From Nocardioides campestrisoli (GTDB lineage: Bacteria; Actinomycetota; Actinomycetes; Propionibacteriales; Nocardioidaceae), in assembly GCF_013624435.2 (NCBI RefSeq), contig NZ_CP061768.1:1394001-1458000 (forward strand): 64,000 nucleotides of DNA, read 5' to 3'. This document shows positions 35,253 through 43,900 of the stretch, in pieces (the stretch's first letter is position 1; each line of letters starts with the position of its first letter). The notes under the pieces are model-generated. The model did no database searches. It was not told the origin of the DNA and saw only the letters and a program-made list of their open reading frames with translations. Made by a program: the position numbers and the translations under genes.

Positions 35253-35861
35253 GTGAACTACTACATCCCGCAGTGGGAGGAGCGGACCTCCTACGGGTTC
35301 CGCCGGATCGACCCCTACGGCAAGCTCTTCGAGGAGCGCATCATCTTCCTCGGGTCGCCGATCTCCGACGACGTGGCCAACGCCGTGATGGCGCAGCTGC
35401 TGTGCCTGGAGACGATGAACCCCGATCAGGACATCTCCATCTACATCAACTCCCCGGGCGGCTCGTTCACCGCGCTGACGGCGATCTACGACACGATGCG
35501 CTTCATCAAGCCCGACGTGCAGACCGTCTGCCTGGGTCAGGCGGCCTCGGCGGCCGCGATCCTGCTGGCCGCCGGCACCCCGGGCAAGCGGATGGCGCTG
35601 CCCAACAGCCGGATCCTGATCCACCAGCCCTACACCGAGGGCACGTTCGGCCAGACCTCGGACATCGAGATCCAGGCGAACGAGATCCTGCGGATGCGGG
35701 AGCTGCTGGAGAAGATGATCGCCGAGCACAGCGGCAAGGACATCGAGACGGTGAGCCGCGACATCGAGCGTGACAAGATCCTGACCGCCGAGCAGGCGGT
35801 CGAGTACGGGCTGATCGACTCCGTTCTCCAGCCGCGCTCCAGCGCGCTGGCGCTCGGCTGA
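35253..35861 (+). CDS. clpP2: ATP-dependent Clp protease proteolytic subunit 2
   Basis: A 202-residue protein. The triad is Ser99 (GQAASAAA), His124 (SRILIHQPY) and Asp174 (ERDKILTA). It is distinct from ClpP1 in the N-terminal loop and handle, as expected of the second ring, which carries the docking site for ClpX/ClpC1. The GTG lies 2 bp after the clpP1 stop, giving coupled, near equal synthesis. A compact hairpin follows the stop. Confidence 0.95.
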   Translation: MNYYIPQWEERTSYGFRRIDPYGKLFEERIIFLGSPISDDVANAVMAQLLCLETMNPDQDISIYINSPGGSFTALTAIYDTMRFIKPDVQTVCLGQAASAAAILLAAGTPGKRMALPNSRILIHQPYTEGTFGQTSDIEIQANEILRMRELLEKMIAEHSGKDIETVSRDIERDKILTAEQAVEYGLIDSVLQPRSSALALG

Positions 35862-35900
35862 GATCGACATCGTCACACGCAGTCAGGTCGGTCTCCGTGT

Positions 35901-35921
35901 CCCGTCCCCCTGGGGGACGGG
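35901..35921 (+). terminator. Hairpin after clpP2
   Basis: CCCGTCCCCC and GGGGGACGGG arms around a single T, extended by CCGTG/ACGG with a bulge; placed just before the clpX promoter. Confidence 0.6.
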
Positions 35922-35928
35922 CACGGGG

Positions 35929-35934
35929 TACCGT
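35929..35934 (+). promoter_or_regulatory. -10 element of clpX
   Basis: TACCGT immediately after the clpP2 hairpin, giving a leader of about 50 nt with AAGGA 9 nt before GTG 35993. Confidence 0.45.
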
Positions 35935-35992
35935 CTAGGAGTTTCGACGCACCACACCGGGTCCGCCCGGCCTACTCGAAGGATGATCGCCC

Positions 35993-37273
35993 GTGGCACG
36001 CATCGGTGACGGTGGCGACCTGTTGAAGTGCAACTTCTGCGGGAAGAGCCAGAAGCAGGTCAAGAAGCTCATCGCGGGACCCAACGTCTACATCTGCGAC
36101 GAGTGCATCGAGCTGTGCAACGAGATCATCGAGGAGGAGCTGGCCGAGGGCGCCGAGGTGGGCCTCGAGGAGCTGCCGAAGCCGAAGGAGATCTTCGAGT
36201 TCCTCAACTCCTACGTGATCGGCCAGGAGCACGCCAAGAAGTCGTTGGCCGTCGCGGTCTACAACCACTACAAGCGGGTCCAGGCCGGCCTGAGCGGGAC
36301 GCCCGGCAAGCACCACAAGGACGAGGTCGTCGAGGTCGCCAAGTCCAACATCCTGGTGATCGGCCCCACCGGCTGCGGCAAGACCTACCTGGCCCAGACG
36401 CTGGCCCGGATGCTCAACGTGCCGTTCGCCATCGCGGACGCGACCGCCCTCACCGAGGCGGGCTACGTGGGCGAGGACGTGGAGAACATCCTGCTCAAGC
36501 TGATCCAGGCCGCTGACTACGACGTCAAGAAGGCCGAGACCGGGATCATCTACATCGACGAGATCGACAAGGTGGCCCGCAAGGCGGAGAACCCCTCGAT
36601 CACCCGGGACGTCTCCGGAGAGGGCGTGCAGCAGGCGCTGCTCAAGATGCTGGAGGGCACCACCGCCTCCGTCCCGCCTCAGGGCGGGCGCAAGCACCCG
36701 CACCAGGAGTTCATCCAGATCGACACCACCAACATCCTCTTCATCGTGGGTGGTGCCTTCGCCGGGCTCGAGCACATCGTCGAGCAGCGCGTCGGCAAGA
36801 AGTCGCTGGGCTTCACCGCCGAGGTGCGCGGCGAGGCCGAGCGCGAGGCCGAGGACCTGATGGCGCAGGTGCGCCCCGAGGACCTCACCAAGTTCGGCCT
36901 GATCCCCGAGTTCATCGGCCGGCTCCCGCTGATCGCCAGCGTGAGCAAGCTGGACACCGAGGCCTTGGTGCAGATCCTCACCGAGCCCCGCAACGCGCTG
37001 GTCAAGCAGTACCAGCGGCTCTTCGAGCTCGACGGGGTCGAGCTGGAGTTCACCGAGGACGCCATCGGCGCGATCGCGGAGAAGGCCCTGGAGCGCGGCA
37101 CCGGCGCCCGTGGCCTGCGGGCCATCATCGAGGAGGTCCTCCTCCACGTGATGTACGACGTGCCCTCGCGCGGCGACGTCGCGAAGGTGATCGTCACCGA
37201 CGAGGTGGTCCTCAGCGACGTGGCCCCCACCCTGATCACCCGCGAGCCGGAGAAGAAGAAGCGCTCCGCCTGA
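35993..37273 (+). CDS. clpX: ATP-dependent Clp protease ATP-binding subunit ClpX
   Basis: A 426-residue AAA+ unfoldase. The zinc-binding domain has Cys13, Cys16, Cys35 and Cys38, Walker A GPTGCGKT is near residue 124, and Walker [10 protein letters not shown] near 185. The pore loop and the sensor [11 protein letters not shown] near the C-terminus are present. It feeds tagged and damaged proteins to ClpP1P2. Start and AAGGA spacing agree. It is separated from clpP2 by a hairpin and its own -10 box, so it can be expressed apart from clpP1P2. Confidence 0.96.
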   Translation: MARIGDGGDLLKCNFCGKSQKQVKKLIAGPNVYICDECIELCNEIIEEELAEGAEVGLEELPKPKEIFEFLNSYVIGQEHAKKSLAVAVYNHYKRVQAGLSGTPGKHHKDEVVEVAKSNILVIGPTGCGKTYLAQTLARMLNVPFAIADATALTEAGYVGEDVENILLKLIQAADYDVKKAETGIIYIDEIDKVARKAENPSITRDVSGEGVQQALLKMLEGTTASVPPQGGRKHPHQEFIQIDTTNILFIVGGAFAGLEHIVEQRVGKKSLGFTAEVRGEAEREAEDLMAQVRPEDLTKFGLIPEFIGRLPLIASVSKLDTEALVQILTEPRNALVKQYQRLFELDGVELEFTEDAIGAIAEKALERGTGARGLRAIIEEVLLHVMYDVPSRGDVAKVIVTDEVVLSDVAPTLITREPEKKKRSA

Positions 37274-37311
37274 CGCGGCGCCGCGGCATGGCCCGTTCGT
37301 TCCATCCCTTC

Positions 37312-37327
37312 TAGTCACTTGTGACTA
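37312..37327. repeat. 16-bp palindrome upstream of the His/Pro-rich gene
   Basis: TAGTCAC-TT-GTGACTA, perfect 7-bp arms and AT-richer than its surroundings, 55-70 bp before ATG 37382. It has the form of a MarR/TetR-type operator. Confidence 0.5.
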
Positions 37328-37330
37328 TTT

Positions 37331-37367
37331 GTCCCGAGACGTGCTCGGGACCCCTGTCTGGGGTCCC
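37331..37367 (+). promoter_or_regulatory. Two overlapping inverted repeats, mutually exclusive hairpins
   Basis: Hairpin A is GTCCCGAG/CTCGGGAC (37331-37351, 5-nt loop); hairpin B is GGGACCCC/GGGGTCCC (37347-37367, 5-nt loop). They share GGGAC, so only one can form at a time. They may terminate clpX or control the next gene. Confidence 0.55.
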
Positions 37368-37381
37368 AGAATGGACAGGAC

Positions 37382-38263
37382 ATGTCTTCTCGGGACGGAA
37401 CAGGACGTCGCATGAGCGCCGAGCACAAGCGGCCGCTGGTCGCCTTCATCACCGTGGCCCTGCTGTGCGGGCTGTTCATGGGACACGCGATCCGCAGCGA
37501 GGCGCTCGCCGGGGTCCTGCGGGCGCTGCCCGGCCCGGCGGGTGACCTGCTGCAGCAGCACCGCCCGGAGCGTGGAGACGCGGAGGACGGAGCTCGGGCC
37601 GGTGGTCCGAGGGTCGACAAGCCGGTGCCTCCGCCGGCCACGGCGTCCGGGGCCGGCGCTCCGGTGCGCGAGGTGCGCCCGGGAGCGACTCGGCTGGTCG
37701 AGGCTCCCTCCGTCGGGCACCCGGCCAAGACCACTCGCCGGACCGTCTCGTCCCGCCCCGGGCCGCGCGTTCCGACGCCCCCCGGGGAGTCGCGCCCGCA
37801 GCCGCCCGCTGTGCCGCCGTCCGACCCGCCGGTGCTGACGCCGCCGGTGCCACCGTCGGGGCAGCCCCCGTACGCCCGGCACCCCCGGCACGCGCAGCAC
37901 CCCGGCAAGGCCCAGCGCCATGGACACGCCCAGCACCCGGGGGAGACGCAGCACCCCGGCAAGCCGCAGCACCCGCTGACCGGGCAGTACCAGGAGCCCC
38001 GGACGACGCTGGGTCGTTCCCCGTTCGGCCAGCAGCCGCGGCACCCACAGGGGCGTGGGCCCGTCCCGCCGACCCACCCGGGCCCGCAGGAGCCGCAGGC
38101 TTCCCCGGCCCCGACGTCACCTTCCGGCCCGGGCCACTCCTCGCCGGGTCGGGGCCCCCAGTCGTCCGGCTCGGAGCTCTCCGTCCCGGGGTACGGCCAC
38201 GGGTCGCCGCACGGCCACGGGCTCTCCGGGCCGCCGCGCTCGTCGCGCGGCGGCCGCGGCTGA
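37382..38263 (+). CDS. Membrane-anchored His/Pro-rich protein, unknown function
   Basis: Up to 293 residues. One N-terminal helix (PLVAFITVALLCGLFMGHAI, about 18-37) acts as a signal anchor, and the remainder is disordered. It is rich in Pro, Gly, His, Ser and Gln, with HPG/QHPG repeats at about 168-200 (HPRHAQHPGKAQRHGHAQHPG type). A second ATG at 37412 would give 283 residues with the helix closer to the start. No enzyme fold is visible. The His-rich stretch could bind metal outside the cell, but this is speculation. It lies between clpX and valS and ends 7 bp from valS. Confidence 0.6.
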   Translation: MSSRDGTGRRMSAEHKRPLVAFITVALLCGLFMGHAIRSEALAGVLRALPGPAGDLLQQHRPERGDAEDGARAGGPRVDKPVPPPATASGAGAPVREVRPGATRLVEAPSVGHPAKTTRRTVSSRPGPRVPTPPGESRPQPPAVPPSDPPVLTPPVPPSGQPPYARHPRHAQHPGKAQRHGHAQHPGETQHPGKPQHPLTGQYQEPRTTLGRSPFGQQPRHPQGRGPVPPTHPGPQEPQASPAPTSPSGPGHSSPGRGPQSSGSELSVPGYGHGSPHGHGLSGPPRSSRGGRG

Positions 38264-38274
38264 GGGAACCTCAG
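38260..38274. terminator. Short hairpin spanning two convergent stop codons
   Basis: CTGAGG-GAA-CCTCAG contains the stop of the His/Pro-rich gene on one strand and of valS on the other. It may weakly terminate both. Confidence 0.4.
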
Positions 38275-40898
38275 GCCCCCGGCGTCGCCACGTCGCCGGC
38301 CAGCTCGGCCTCGACGCGGATCTCCTGCGCGTCCTCGTCGACCACGAAGTCGAGGGTCCCGGTGATCTTGCCGGCCTTGCGCAGGTCGTCCGCGGCCGAC
38401 TCGGCGCCCGCGACCAGGGCCGCGGGCCCCGTGACGGTGACGCTGGCCAGCTCGGTGCGCATCCCGACCTTGGCCTTCGACTTCACCCCGCGCACCCCGG
38501 CGAGCGCGGCGGCGACCCCGGTCAGCGACTCCGGGTCGGACGCGGCGGCCGACCCGAGCTCGAGGGCCGTCGGCCAGGCCTGGGTGTGCACGGAGCCGTC
38601 ACGCCACCAGGACCAGACCTCCTCGGTGACGTAGGGCAGGAACGGCGCCAGGAGCCGCAGCTGCACGTGCAGCGCGACCGCCAGGGCCGCCCGCGCCGAC
38701 TCGGTGGCGGCGCCGCCGTCCTCGGCGTACGCCCGCTCCTTGACCAGCTCCACGTAGTCGTCGCAGAACTCCCAGAAGAACCGCTCGGTGACCTCGAGCG
38801 CGGTGGTGTAGTCGTACTTCTCGAACGCCTCGGTCGCGGTGCGCACCACCTGCGCCAGCCGCCCCATCAGCGCGCAGTCGATCGGCTGGGAGACCGTGAC
38901 CGGGTTCGGGTCGCTGGCGCCGACGCCGGCGAGCACGAACTTGGCGACGTTGAGCACCTTCATCGCCAGCCGGCGACCGACCTTCATCTGGGTCTCGTCG
39001 AAGGGCGAGTCCAGGCCGGGCCGGGCCAGCGCGGCGCGCCAGCGCACGGCGTCCGCGCCGAACTTGTCGAGGATCTCGGTGGGCACCACCACGTTGCCCT
39101 TCGACTTCGACATCTTCTTGCGGTCCGGGTCGAGGATCCAGCCCGAGAGCATGGCGTGCGACCACGGGGTGACGTGGTTCTCGAAGTGCGACCGGACCAC
39201 CCGGGAGAAGAGCCAGGTGCGGATGATGTCGTGGCCCTGGGTGCACAGGTCCATCGGGAAGACGCGGGAGAACAGGTCGTCGTCGGTGCCCCAGCCGCCG
39301 GCGATGTGCGGCGTCAGGGACGAGGTCGCCCAGGTGTCCATCACGTCCGGGTCGCCGACGAAGCCGCCGGGCTTGCCGCGCTGCGCCTCCTCGTAGCCGC
39401 CGGGGACGTCGGTGGAGGGGTCGATCGGCAGCTCCGCCTCGCTGGGCAGCAGCGGGTGGTCGTAGTCGGGCTCGCCCTCGGCGTCCAGCGGGTACCAGAC
39501 CGGGAACGGGATGCCGAAGAACCGCTGGCGGCTGATCAGCCAGTCGCCGTTCAGGCCCCGGACCCAGTTGTCGTAGCGGTGCTTCATGTGCTCGGGCAGC
39601 CAGGTGATCTCCTGGCCGCGCTCCAGCATCTCGGTGCGCAGTTCCTCGTCGCGGCCGCCGTTGGTGATGTACCACTGGCGGGTGGAGACGATCTCGAGCG
39701 GCTTGTCGCCGCGCTCGTAGAAGTTCGCCATCCGCTGGGTCGGCTTGGGCTCGCCGATGAGGTCGCCGCTCTCGCGGAGCAGGGCGACCATCGCCTCCCG
39801 GGCGGAGAAGACGGTCTTGCCCGCCAGCTCGGCGTACGCCGTGGCCGCGCGGTCGGCGGTCAGCCACTCCGGGGTCTCCCGGGTGAACCGGCCGTCGCGG
39901 CCGATCACGGTGCGCACCGGGAGCTGCAGCTCGCGCCACCAGGTGACGTCGGTGAGGTCGCCGAAGGTGCAGCTCATGGCGATGCCGGCGCCCTTGTCCA
40001 TCTCCGCTGCGGGGTGGGCCAGGACCGGGATCTCCACGCCGAAGACGGGCGAGGCGACGGTGGTGCCGAAGAGCGGCTGGTAGCGCTCGTCGTCGGGGTG
40101 GGCGACCAGGGCGACCACCGACGGGATCAGCTCGGGCCGGGTGGTCTCGATCTCCACGGTCTGGCCGTCCGGGCGGTGGAAGGCGACCCGGTGGTAGGCG
40201 CCGGCGTAGTCACGCGACTCCAGCTCGGCCTGGGCGACCGCGGTCTGGAAGGTGACGTCCCACAGGGTCGGAGCCTCCTGGAGGTAGGCCTCGCCCCGGG
40301 CGTAGTTGCGCAGGAAGGCGCGCTGGCTGACCACCTGGGCCGGCTTGCTCACGGTCGTGTACTGGTGGTTCCAGTCGACCGAGAGGCCCAGGGTGCGCCA
40401 CAGCGACTCGAAGACCTTCTCGTCCTCCTGGACCAGCGTGTCGCAGAGCTCGACGAAGTTCGGTCGGCTGACCGGCACCTGACGCTTGGGGTCCGGCTTC
40501 TCCGGCGGGGTGAAGTCGGGGTCGTAGGGCAGGGAGGGGTCGCACCGCACGCCGTAGTAGTTCTGCACCCGGCGCTCGGTCGGCAGGCCGTTGTCGTCCC
40601 AGCCCATCGGGTAGAAGACGCTCTTGCCGGTCATCCGCTGGTAGCGGGCGATCAGGTCGGTGTGGGTGTAGGAGAAGACGTGGCCCACGTGCAGGGAGCC
40701 GCTGACGGTGGGCGGCGGGGTGTCGATGGAGTAGACGTTCTCCCGCGGCTGCGTGCGGTCGAACTGGTAGGTCTGCTCCTCCTTCCACCGCTGCGACCAC
40801 TTGGTCTCCAGACCCTCCAGCGCCGGCTTGTCCGGTACGACGACGTCGCGCGGCGCGGGCGTCGTCGGGGACGGGTCGGGGGTCTGGTTCTCAGTCAT
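38271..40898 (-). CDS. valS: Valine--tRNA ligase
   Basis: An 875-residue class I synthetase. HVGH is at 70-73 and KMSKSKGN near residue 595, with the editing domain (about 215-350, [20 protein letters not shown]) between. The C-terminus lacks the long Lys/Glu coiled coil of E. coli ValS and ends in a small domain. The ATG has TAGACT 7 nt upstream (40906-40911), so no T-box is possible. In streptomycetes and mycobacteria valS is followed by folC in the same direction; here the orientation is reversed and a GNAT gene intervenes. Confidence 0.95.
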   Translation of the reverse strand: MTENQTPDPSPTTPAPRDVVVPDKPALEGLETKWSQRWKEEQTYQFDRTQPRENVYSIDTPPPTVSGSLHVGHVFSYTHTDLIARYQRMTGKSVFYPMGWDDNGLPTERRVQNYYGVRCDPSLPYDPDFTPPEKPDPKRQVPVSRPNFVELCDTLVQEDEKVFESLWRTLGLSVDWNHQYTTVSKPAQVVSQRAFLRNYARGEAYLQEAPTLWDVTFQTAVAQAELESRDYAGAYHRVAFHRPDGQTVEIETTRPELIPSVVALVAHPDDERYQPLFGTTVASPVFGVEIPVLAHPAAEMDKGAGIAMSCTFGDLTDVTWWRELQLPVRTVIGRDGRFTRETPEWLTADRAATAYAELAGKTVFSAREAMVALLRESGDLIGEPKPTQRMANFYERGDKPLEIVSTRQWYITNGGRDEELRTEMLERGQEITWLPEHMKHRYDNWVRGLNGDWLISRQRFFGIPFPVWYPLDAEGEPDYDHPLLPSEAELPIDPSTDVPGGYEEAQRGKPGGFVGDPDVMDTWATSSLTPHIAGGWGTDDDLFSRVFPMDLCTQGHDIIRTWLFSRVVRSHFENHVTPWSHAMLSGWILDPDRKKMSKSKGNVVVPTEILDKFGADAVRWRAALARPGLDSPFDETQMKVGRRLAMKVLNVAKFVLAGVGASDPNPVTVSQPIDCALMGRLAQVVRTATEAFEKYDYTTALEVTERFFWEFCDDYVELVKERAYAEDGGAATESARAALAVALHVQLRLLAPFLPYVTEEVWSWWRDGSVHTQAWPTALELGSAAASDPESLTGVAAALAGVRGVKSKAKVGMRTELASVTVTGPAALVAGAESAADDLRKAGKITGTLDFVVDEDAQEIRVEAELAGDVATPGA

Positions 40899-40905
40899 GC
40901 CAAGA

Positions 40906-40911
40906 AGTCTA
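40906..40911 (-). promoter_or_regulatory. Leaderless -10 box of valS
   Basis: AGTCTA on plus, TAGACT on minus, 7 nt before ATG 40898. Confidence 0.55.
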
Positions 40912-40963
40912 TGAGGGCGGCTCGGCGGCGACGAACCGAGTTCCCGCCGGTGGGCGGGCCACC

Positions 40964-40969
40964 TACTCT
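40964..40969 (+). promoter_or_regulatory. Leaderless -10 box of the GNAT gene
   Basis: TACTCT 6 nt before ATG 40976, divergent from valS. Confidence 0.55.
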
Positions 40970-40975
40970 CTGCGC

Positions 40976-41869
40976 ATGACCAGGCTGGAGTTCCACCACG
41001 ACCCGGCGGCGTTCCTCGCCACGGCAGGCGAGCACCTCGCGGCGGAGCCGGTGACGAGCACGGTGGTGGCCACCTTCGCCGCTCGCGCGGCCGCCGAGGT
41101 GGCCGACGGGGTCGTGCAGGACCCCCGCGACTGGTACGTCGTCGTGCGCGCGGAGTCGGGCGCCGTCACCGGCGCGGCGATGCGGACCGCCCCGTTCGCG
41201 CCCCGCCCGCTGTTCGTGCTGCCGATGCCCGAGGAGTCGGCCCGGGGGCTCGCCCGGGTCCTGCACGCGCGCGGGGAGCAGGTGGCAGGGGCCAACGGGG
41301 CCCTGCCCGCGGTGCGAGCCTTCGCCGAGGAGTCCGCGCGGCTGGCCGGCGGGCGGGTCGTGGTGGAGCAGCACACCCGGCTCTTCGAGCTCCCGGCCCT
41401 GGTCCCGCCCCGCCGTCCGGCGCCCGGGCACCTGCGCGCGGCGCGGCTCGAGGAGGCGGAGCTGTGCCTGGCCTGGATCGAGGCGTTCGCCGGGGCGGCC
41501 GACGAGCAGGCCGGGCGGCCCGCGGGGAGCCACCACGACCTCGGCGAGGACCTGGGCTCCGTGCGGCGCCGGATCGAGGGTGGCCGCATCTGGCTCTGGG
41601 AGGACGGCGGCGAGGTGGTCCACCTGACCGGGACCAACCCGCCGGCCTTCGGTGTGGTCCGGGTGGGGCCGGTCTACACGCCGCGGGAGCGCCGGGGGCA
41701 CGGGTACGCCAGCAGCGCGGTGGCCGAGGTCTCTCGACGGATCCTCGCCGAGAGGTGGCGGGCCTGCCTCTTCACCGACCAGGCCAACCCGACCTCGAAC
41801 GCCGTCTACGAGCGCCTGGGGTACGAGCCGCTCGTCGACATGGTCAACCTCGGGGGACTGGCGGGCTGA
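40976..41869 (+). CDS. GNAT-family N-acetyltransferase
   Basis: A 297-residue protein with two GNAT-like halves. The C-terminal half has the acetyl-CoA site [30 protein letters not shown] (about 222-251) and the closing [21 protein letters not shown]. The N-terminal half is degenerate. It probably acetylates an amine on a small molecule or peptide; the substrate is not evident. The mRNA is leaderless. It ends 36 bp before folC, which has its own promoter. Confidence 0.85.
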   Translation: MTRLEFHHDPAAFLATAGEHLAAEPVTSTVVATFAARAAAEVADGVVQDPRDWYVVVRAESGAVTGAAMRTAPFAPRPLFVLPMPEESARGLARVLHARGEQVAGANGALPAVRAFAEESARLAGGRVVVEQHTRLFELPALVPPRRPAPGHLRAARLEEAELCLAWIEAFAGAADEQAGRPAGSHHDLGEDLGSVRRRIEGGRIWLWEDGGEVVHLTGTNPPAFGVVRVGPVYTPRERRGHGYASSAVAEVSRRILAERWRACLFTDQANPTSNAVYERLGYEPLVDMVNLGGLAG

Positions 41870-41889
41870 GCGCCCTGCGGGGCAGGCCA

Positions 41890-41895
41890 TAGACT
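41890..41895 (+). promoter_or_regulatory. -10 element of folC
   Basis: TAGACT 10 nt before ATG 41906, leaving a leader of about 3-4 nt. Confidence 0.5.
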
Positions 41896-41905
41896 CGGAG
41901 CCACC

Positions 41906-43468
41906 ATGACCGAGTCTGCGCAGCCCCGCCCCGCCGAGACGTTCGCCGAGGCCGAGGACGCCTTGCTCTCCCGCTGGCCGGAGACCAGGCTGGAGCCGTC
42001 GCTGGACCGGATCGAGGCCTTCACCGAGCTCCTCGGCGACCCCCAGCGGGCCTACCAGGTGGTCCACCTGACCGGCACGAACGGGAAGACCTCCACCTCC
42101 CGGATGATCGACACCCTGCTGCGCACCCTGGACCTGCGCACCGGGCGGTTCACCTCCCCGCACGTGGAGCGGATGACCGAGCGGATCAGCATCGACGGCG
42201 AGCCGCTGAGCGACGAGGCGTTCGTCCGCGTCTTCAACGAGGTCGCGCCGTACACGCACCTGGTCGACGCCGACCAGGACCACCCGCTCTCCTTCTTCGA
42301 GACGGTGGTGGGCATGGCCTTCGCCGCCTTCGCCGACGCCCCGGTCGACGTGGCGGTCGTCGAGGTCGGCATGGGCGGCTCGTGGGACGCCACCAACGTG
42401 GTGGACGCCCAGGTCGCGGTGGTCCTGCCGATCGCGGTCGACCACGCCCAGTACCTCGGCGACAACGCCCCCGCGATCGCGGTGGAGAAGGCCGGCATCA
42501 TCAAGCCCGGCAGCACCGCCGTGCTCGCGCAGCAGAGCCCCGAGGTCGCGGCCGTGCTGCTGGAGCGGGCCGCGGAGGTCGGCGCCACCGTGGCCCGCGA
42601 GGGCGTCGAGTTCGGCGTCGTCTCCCGGGTGCCCGGGGTGGGCGGCCAGATGCTCTCCCTCCAGGGGCTCCACGCCCGGTACGACGACGTCTTCCTGCCC
42701 CTGCACGGCGCCCACCAGGCGCAGAACGCCGCGGTCGCGCTGGCCGCGGTGGAGGCGCTGCTCGGCGACTCGCCGCTGGAGGAGGACCTGGTCCGCGCGG
42801 CGTTCGCCGAGGTGACCTCGCCCGGGCGGCTCGAGGTGGTCCGGCGCTCGCCGACGATCGTGCTCGACGCGGCCCACAACCCGCACGGCGCCGAGGCGGC
42901 CGCGGCGGCGCTGGAGGACTCCTTCGCGTTCTCCCCGCTGGTCGGGGTGATCGGCGTGATGGGCGACAAGGACTACGAGGGGGTGCTCGCCGCCTTCGAG
43001 CCGCACCTGGCCCACCTGGTGGTCACCCAGGCCTCAAGCCCGCGGGCGATGCCCGCCGAGCAGCTGGGCGCGGTGGCGGTCGAGGTCTTCGGGGAGGACC
43101 GCGTCACCGTGGTGCCCCGGCTGGCCGACGCGATCGACCGGGCCGCGACCCTGGCCGAGGTCGGCCAGGAGCTCGGCGACTCGGTCGGCTCCGGCGCCGT
43201 GCTGGTCACCGGCTCGGTGGTCACCGTGGGCGAGGCGCGCACGATGCTGAAGCCGGCGGCGCGGCGCGGGGCGCCGAAGCGCGACCGGCCGCCGGGCTAC
43301 CGGCAGGTGACGGCCGGGCTCGACACGGCCGCCGGCGTGGAGGGGCCGGACGAGGCCGACGACCTCGACGACCTGCTGGCAGGCCTGCTGGGCGGGTCCG
43401 ACGACCAGCACGACAGCTTGTACGACGAGGACGACGAGCAGGACGACGAGCACGAGGACGAGCGGTGA
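41906..43468 (+). CDS. folC: Folylpolyglutamate synthase / dihydrofolate synthase
   Basis: A 520-residue Mur-ligase-type enzyme. The P-loop is HLTGTNGKTSTSRM (about 51-64), followed by TSPHVERMTERI, the metal/ATP region VVEVGMGG, HQAQNAAVAL and LDAAHNPHGA in the C-terminal domain. It adds glutamate to dihydropteroate and to folates. The last 60 residues form an extra Asp/Glu-rich tail (DDDLLAGLLGG, then YDEDDEQDDEHEDE) absent from ordinary FolC. Its stop overlaps the start of the DUF4233 gene (GTGA). Confidence 0.93.
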   Translation: MTESAQPRPAETFAEAEDALLSRWPETRLEPSLDRIEAFTELLGDPQRAYQVVHLTGTNGKTSTSRMIDTLLRTLDLRTGRFTSPHVERMTERISIDGEPLSDEAFVRVFNEVAPYTHLVDADQDHPLSFFETVVGMAFAAFADAPVDVAVVEVGMGGSWDATNVVDAQVAVVLPIAVDHAQYLGDNAPAIAVEKAGIIKPGSTAVLAQQSPEVAAVLLERAAEVGATVAREGVEFGVVSRVPGVGGQMLSLQGLHARYDDVFLPLHGAHQAQNAAVALAAVEALLGDSPLEEDLVRAAFAEVTSPGRLEVVRRSPTIVLDAAHNPHGAEAAAAALEDSFAFSPLVGVIGVMGDKDYEGVLAAFEPHLAHLVVTQASSPRAMPAEQLGAVAVEVFGEDRVTVVPRLADAIDRAATLAEVGQELGDSVGSGAVLVTGSVVTVGEARTMLKPAARRGAPKRDRPPGYRQVTAGLDTAAGVEGPDEADDLDDLLAGLLGGSDDQHDSLYDEDDEQDDEHEDER

Positions 43469-43875
43469 GCGACGAGACCCCGACCCCGCGTGTCGCGGAG
43501 CCCAACACCGAGCGGTCCCCGCGCCGCGGCATGTGCGCCGCCGTGCTCGGACTGGAGGCGATCGCGCTCGGCCTGACCACCCCGGTGATGGTGACCATCG
43601 CCGACGTGCCCGTCCGCACCGCCCTGGTGGTCGGGCTCGGCCTGGCCGTCGTCTCCCTGCTGCTGGCCGGGATGCTGCGCGCCGAGTGGGCCTACAAGGC
43701 CGGCTGGGTGCTCCAGGTGGCGGCCGTGGGGCTCGGCTTCGTGATCCCGATGATGTTCTTCCTCGGCGGCGTCTTCGCCGCGTTGTGGGCCACCGCCGAC
43801 TGGCTGGGTCGCAAGATCGAGCGGGAGCGGGCCCAGGCGTGGGCGGCGTACCGGGCGGACCACCCGCAGGGCTGA
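43465..43875 (+). CDS. DUF4233 membrane protein
   Basis: A 136-residue protein with four hydrophobic helices (about 25-46, 49-70, 76-95 and 98-112) and a basic C-terminus. DUF4233 proteins follow folC throughout the actinobacteria (Rv2446c, from memory), yet no function is established. It is coupled to folC through GTGA. The constant linkage suggests a link to folate or to the adjacent Ndk, but this is inference. Confidence 0.85.
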   Translation: MSDETPTPRVAEPNTERSPRRGMCAAVLGLEAIALGLTTPVMVTIADVPVRTALVVGLGLAVVSLLLAGMLRAEWAYKAGWVLQVAAVGLGFVIPMMFFLGGVFAALWATADWLGRKIERERAQAWAAYRADHPQG

Positions 43876-43900
43876 GGACCCGACCTGATCCCCGACGTGG

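Noticed and set aside
37382-38263. His/Pro-rich frame considered non-coding
   Set aside because: Not fully excluded, but it has a proper N-terminal anchor helix, fits the gap between clpX and valS, and ends at a hairpin shared with valS, so it is kept at moderate confidence.
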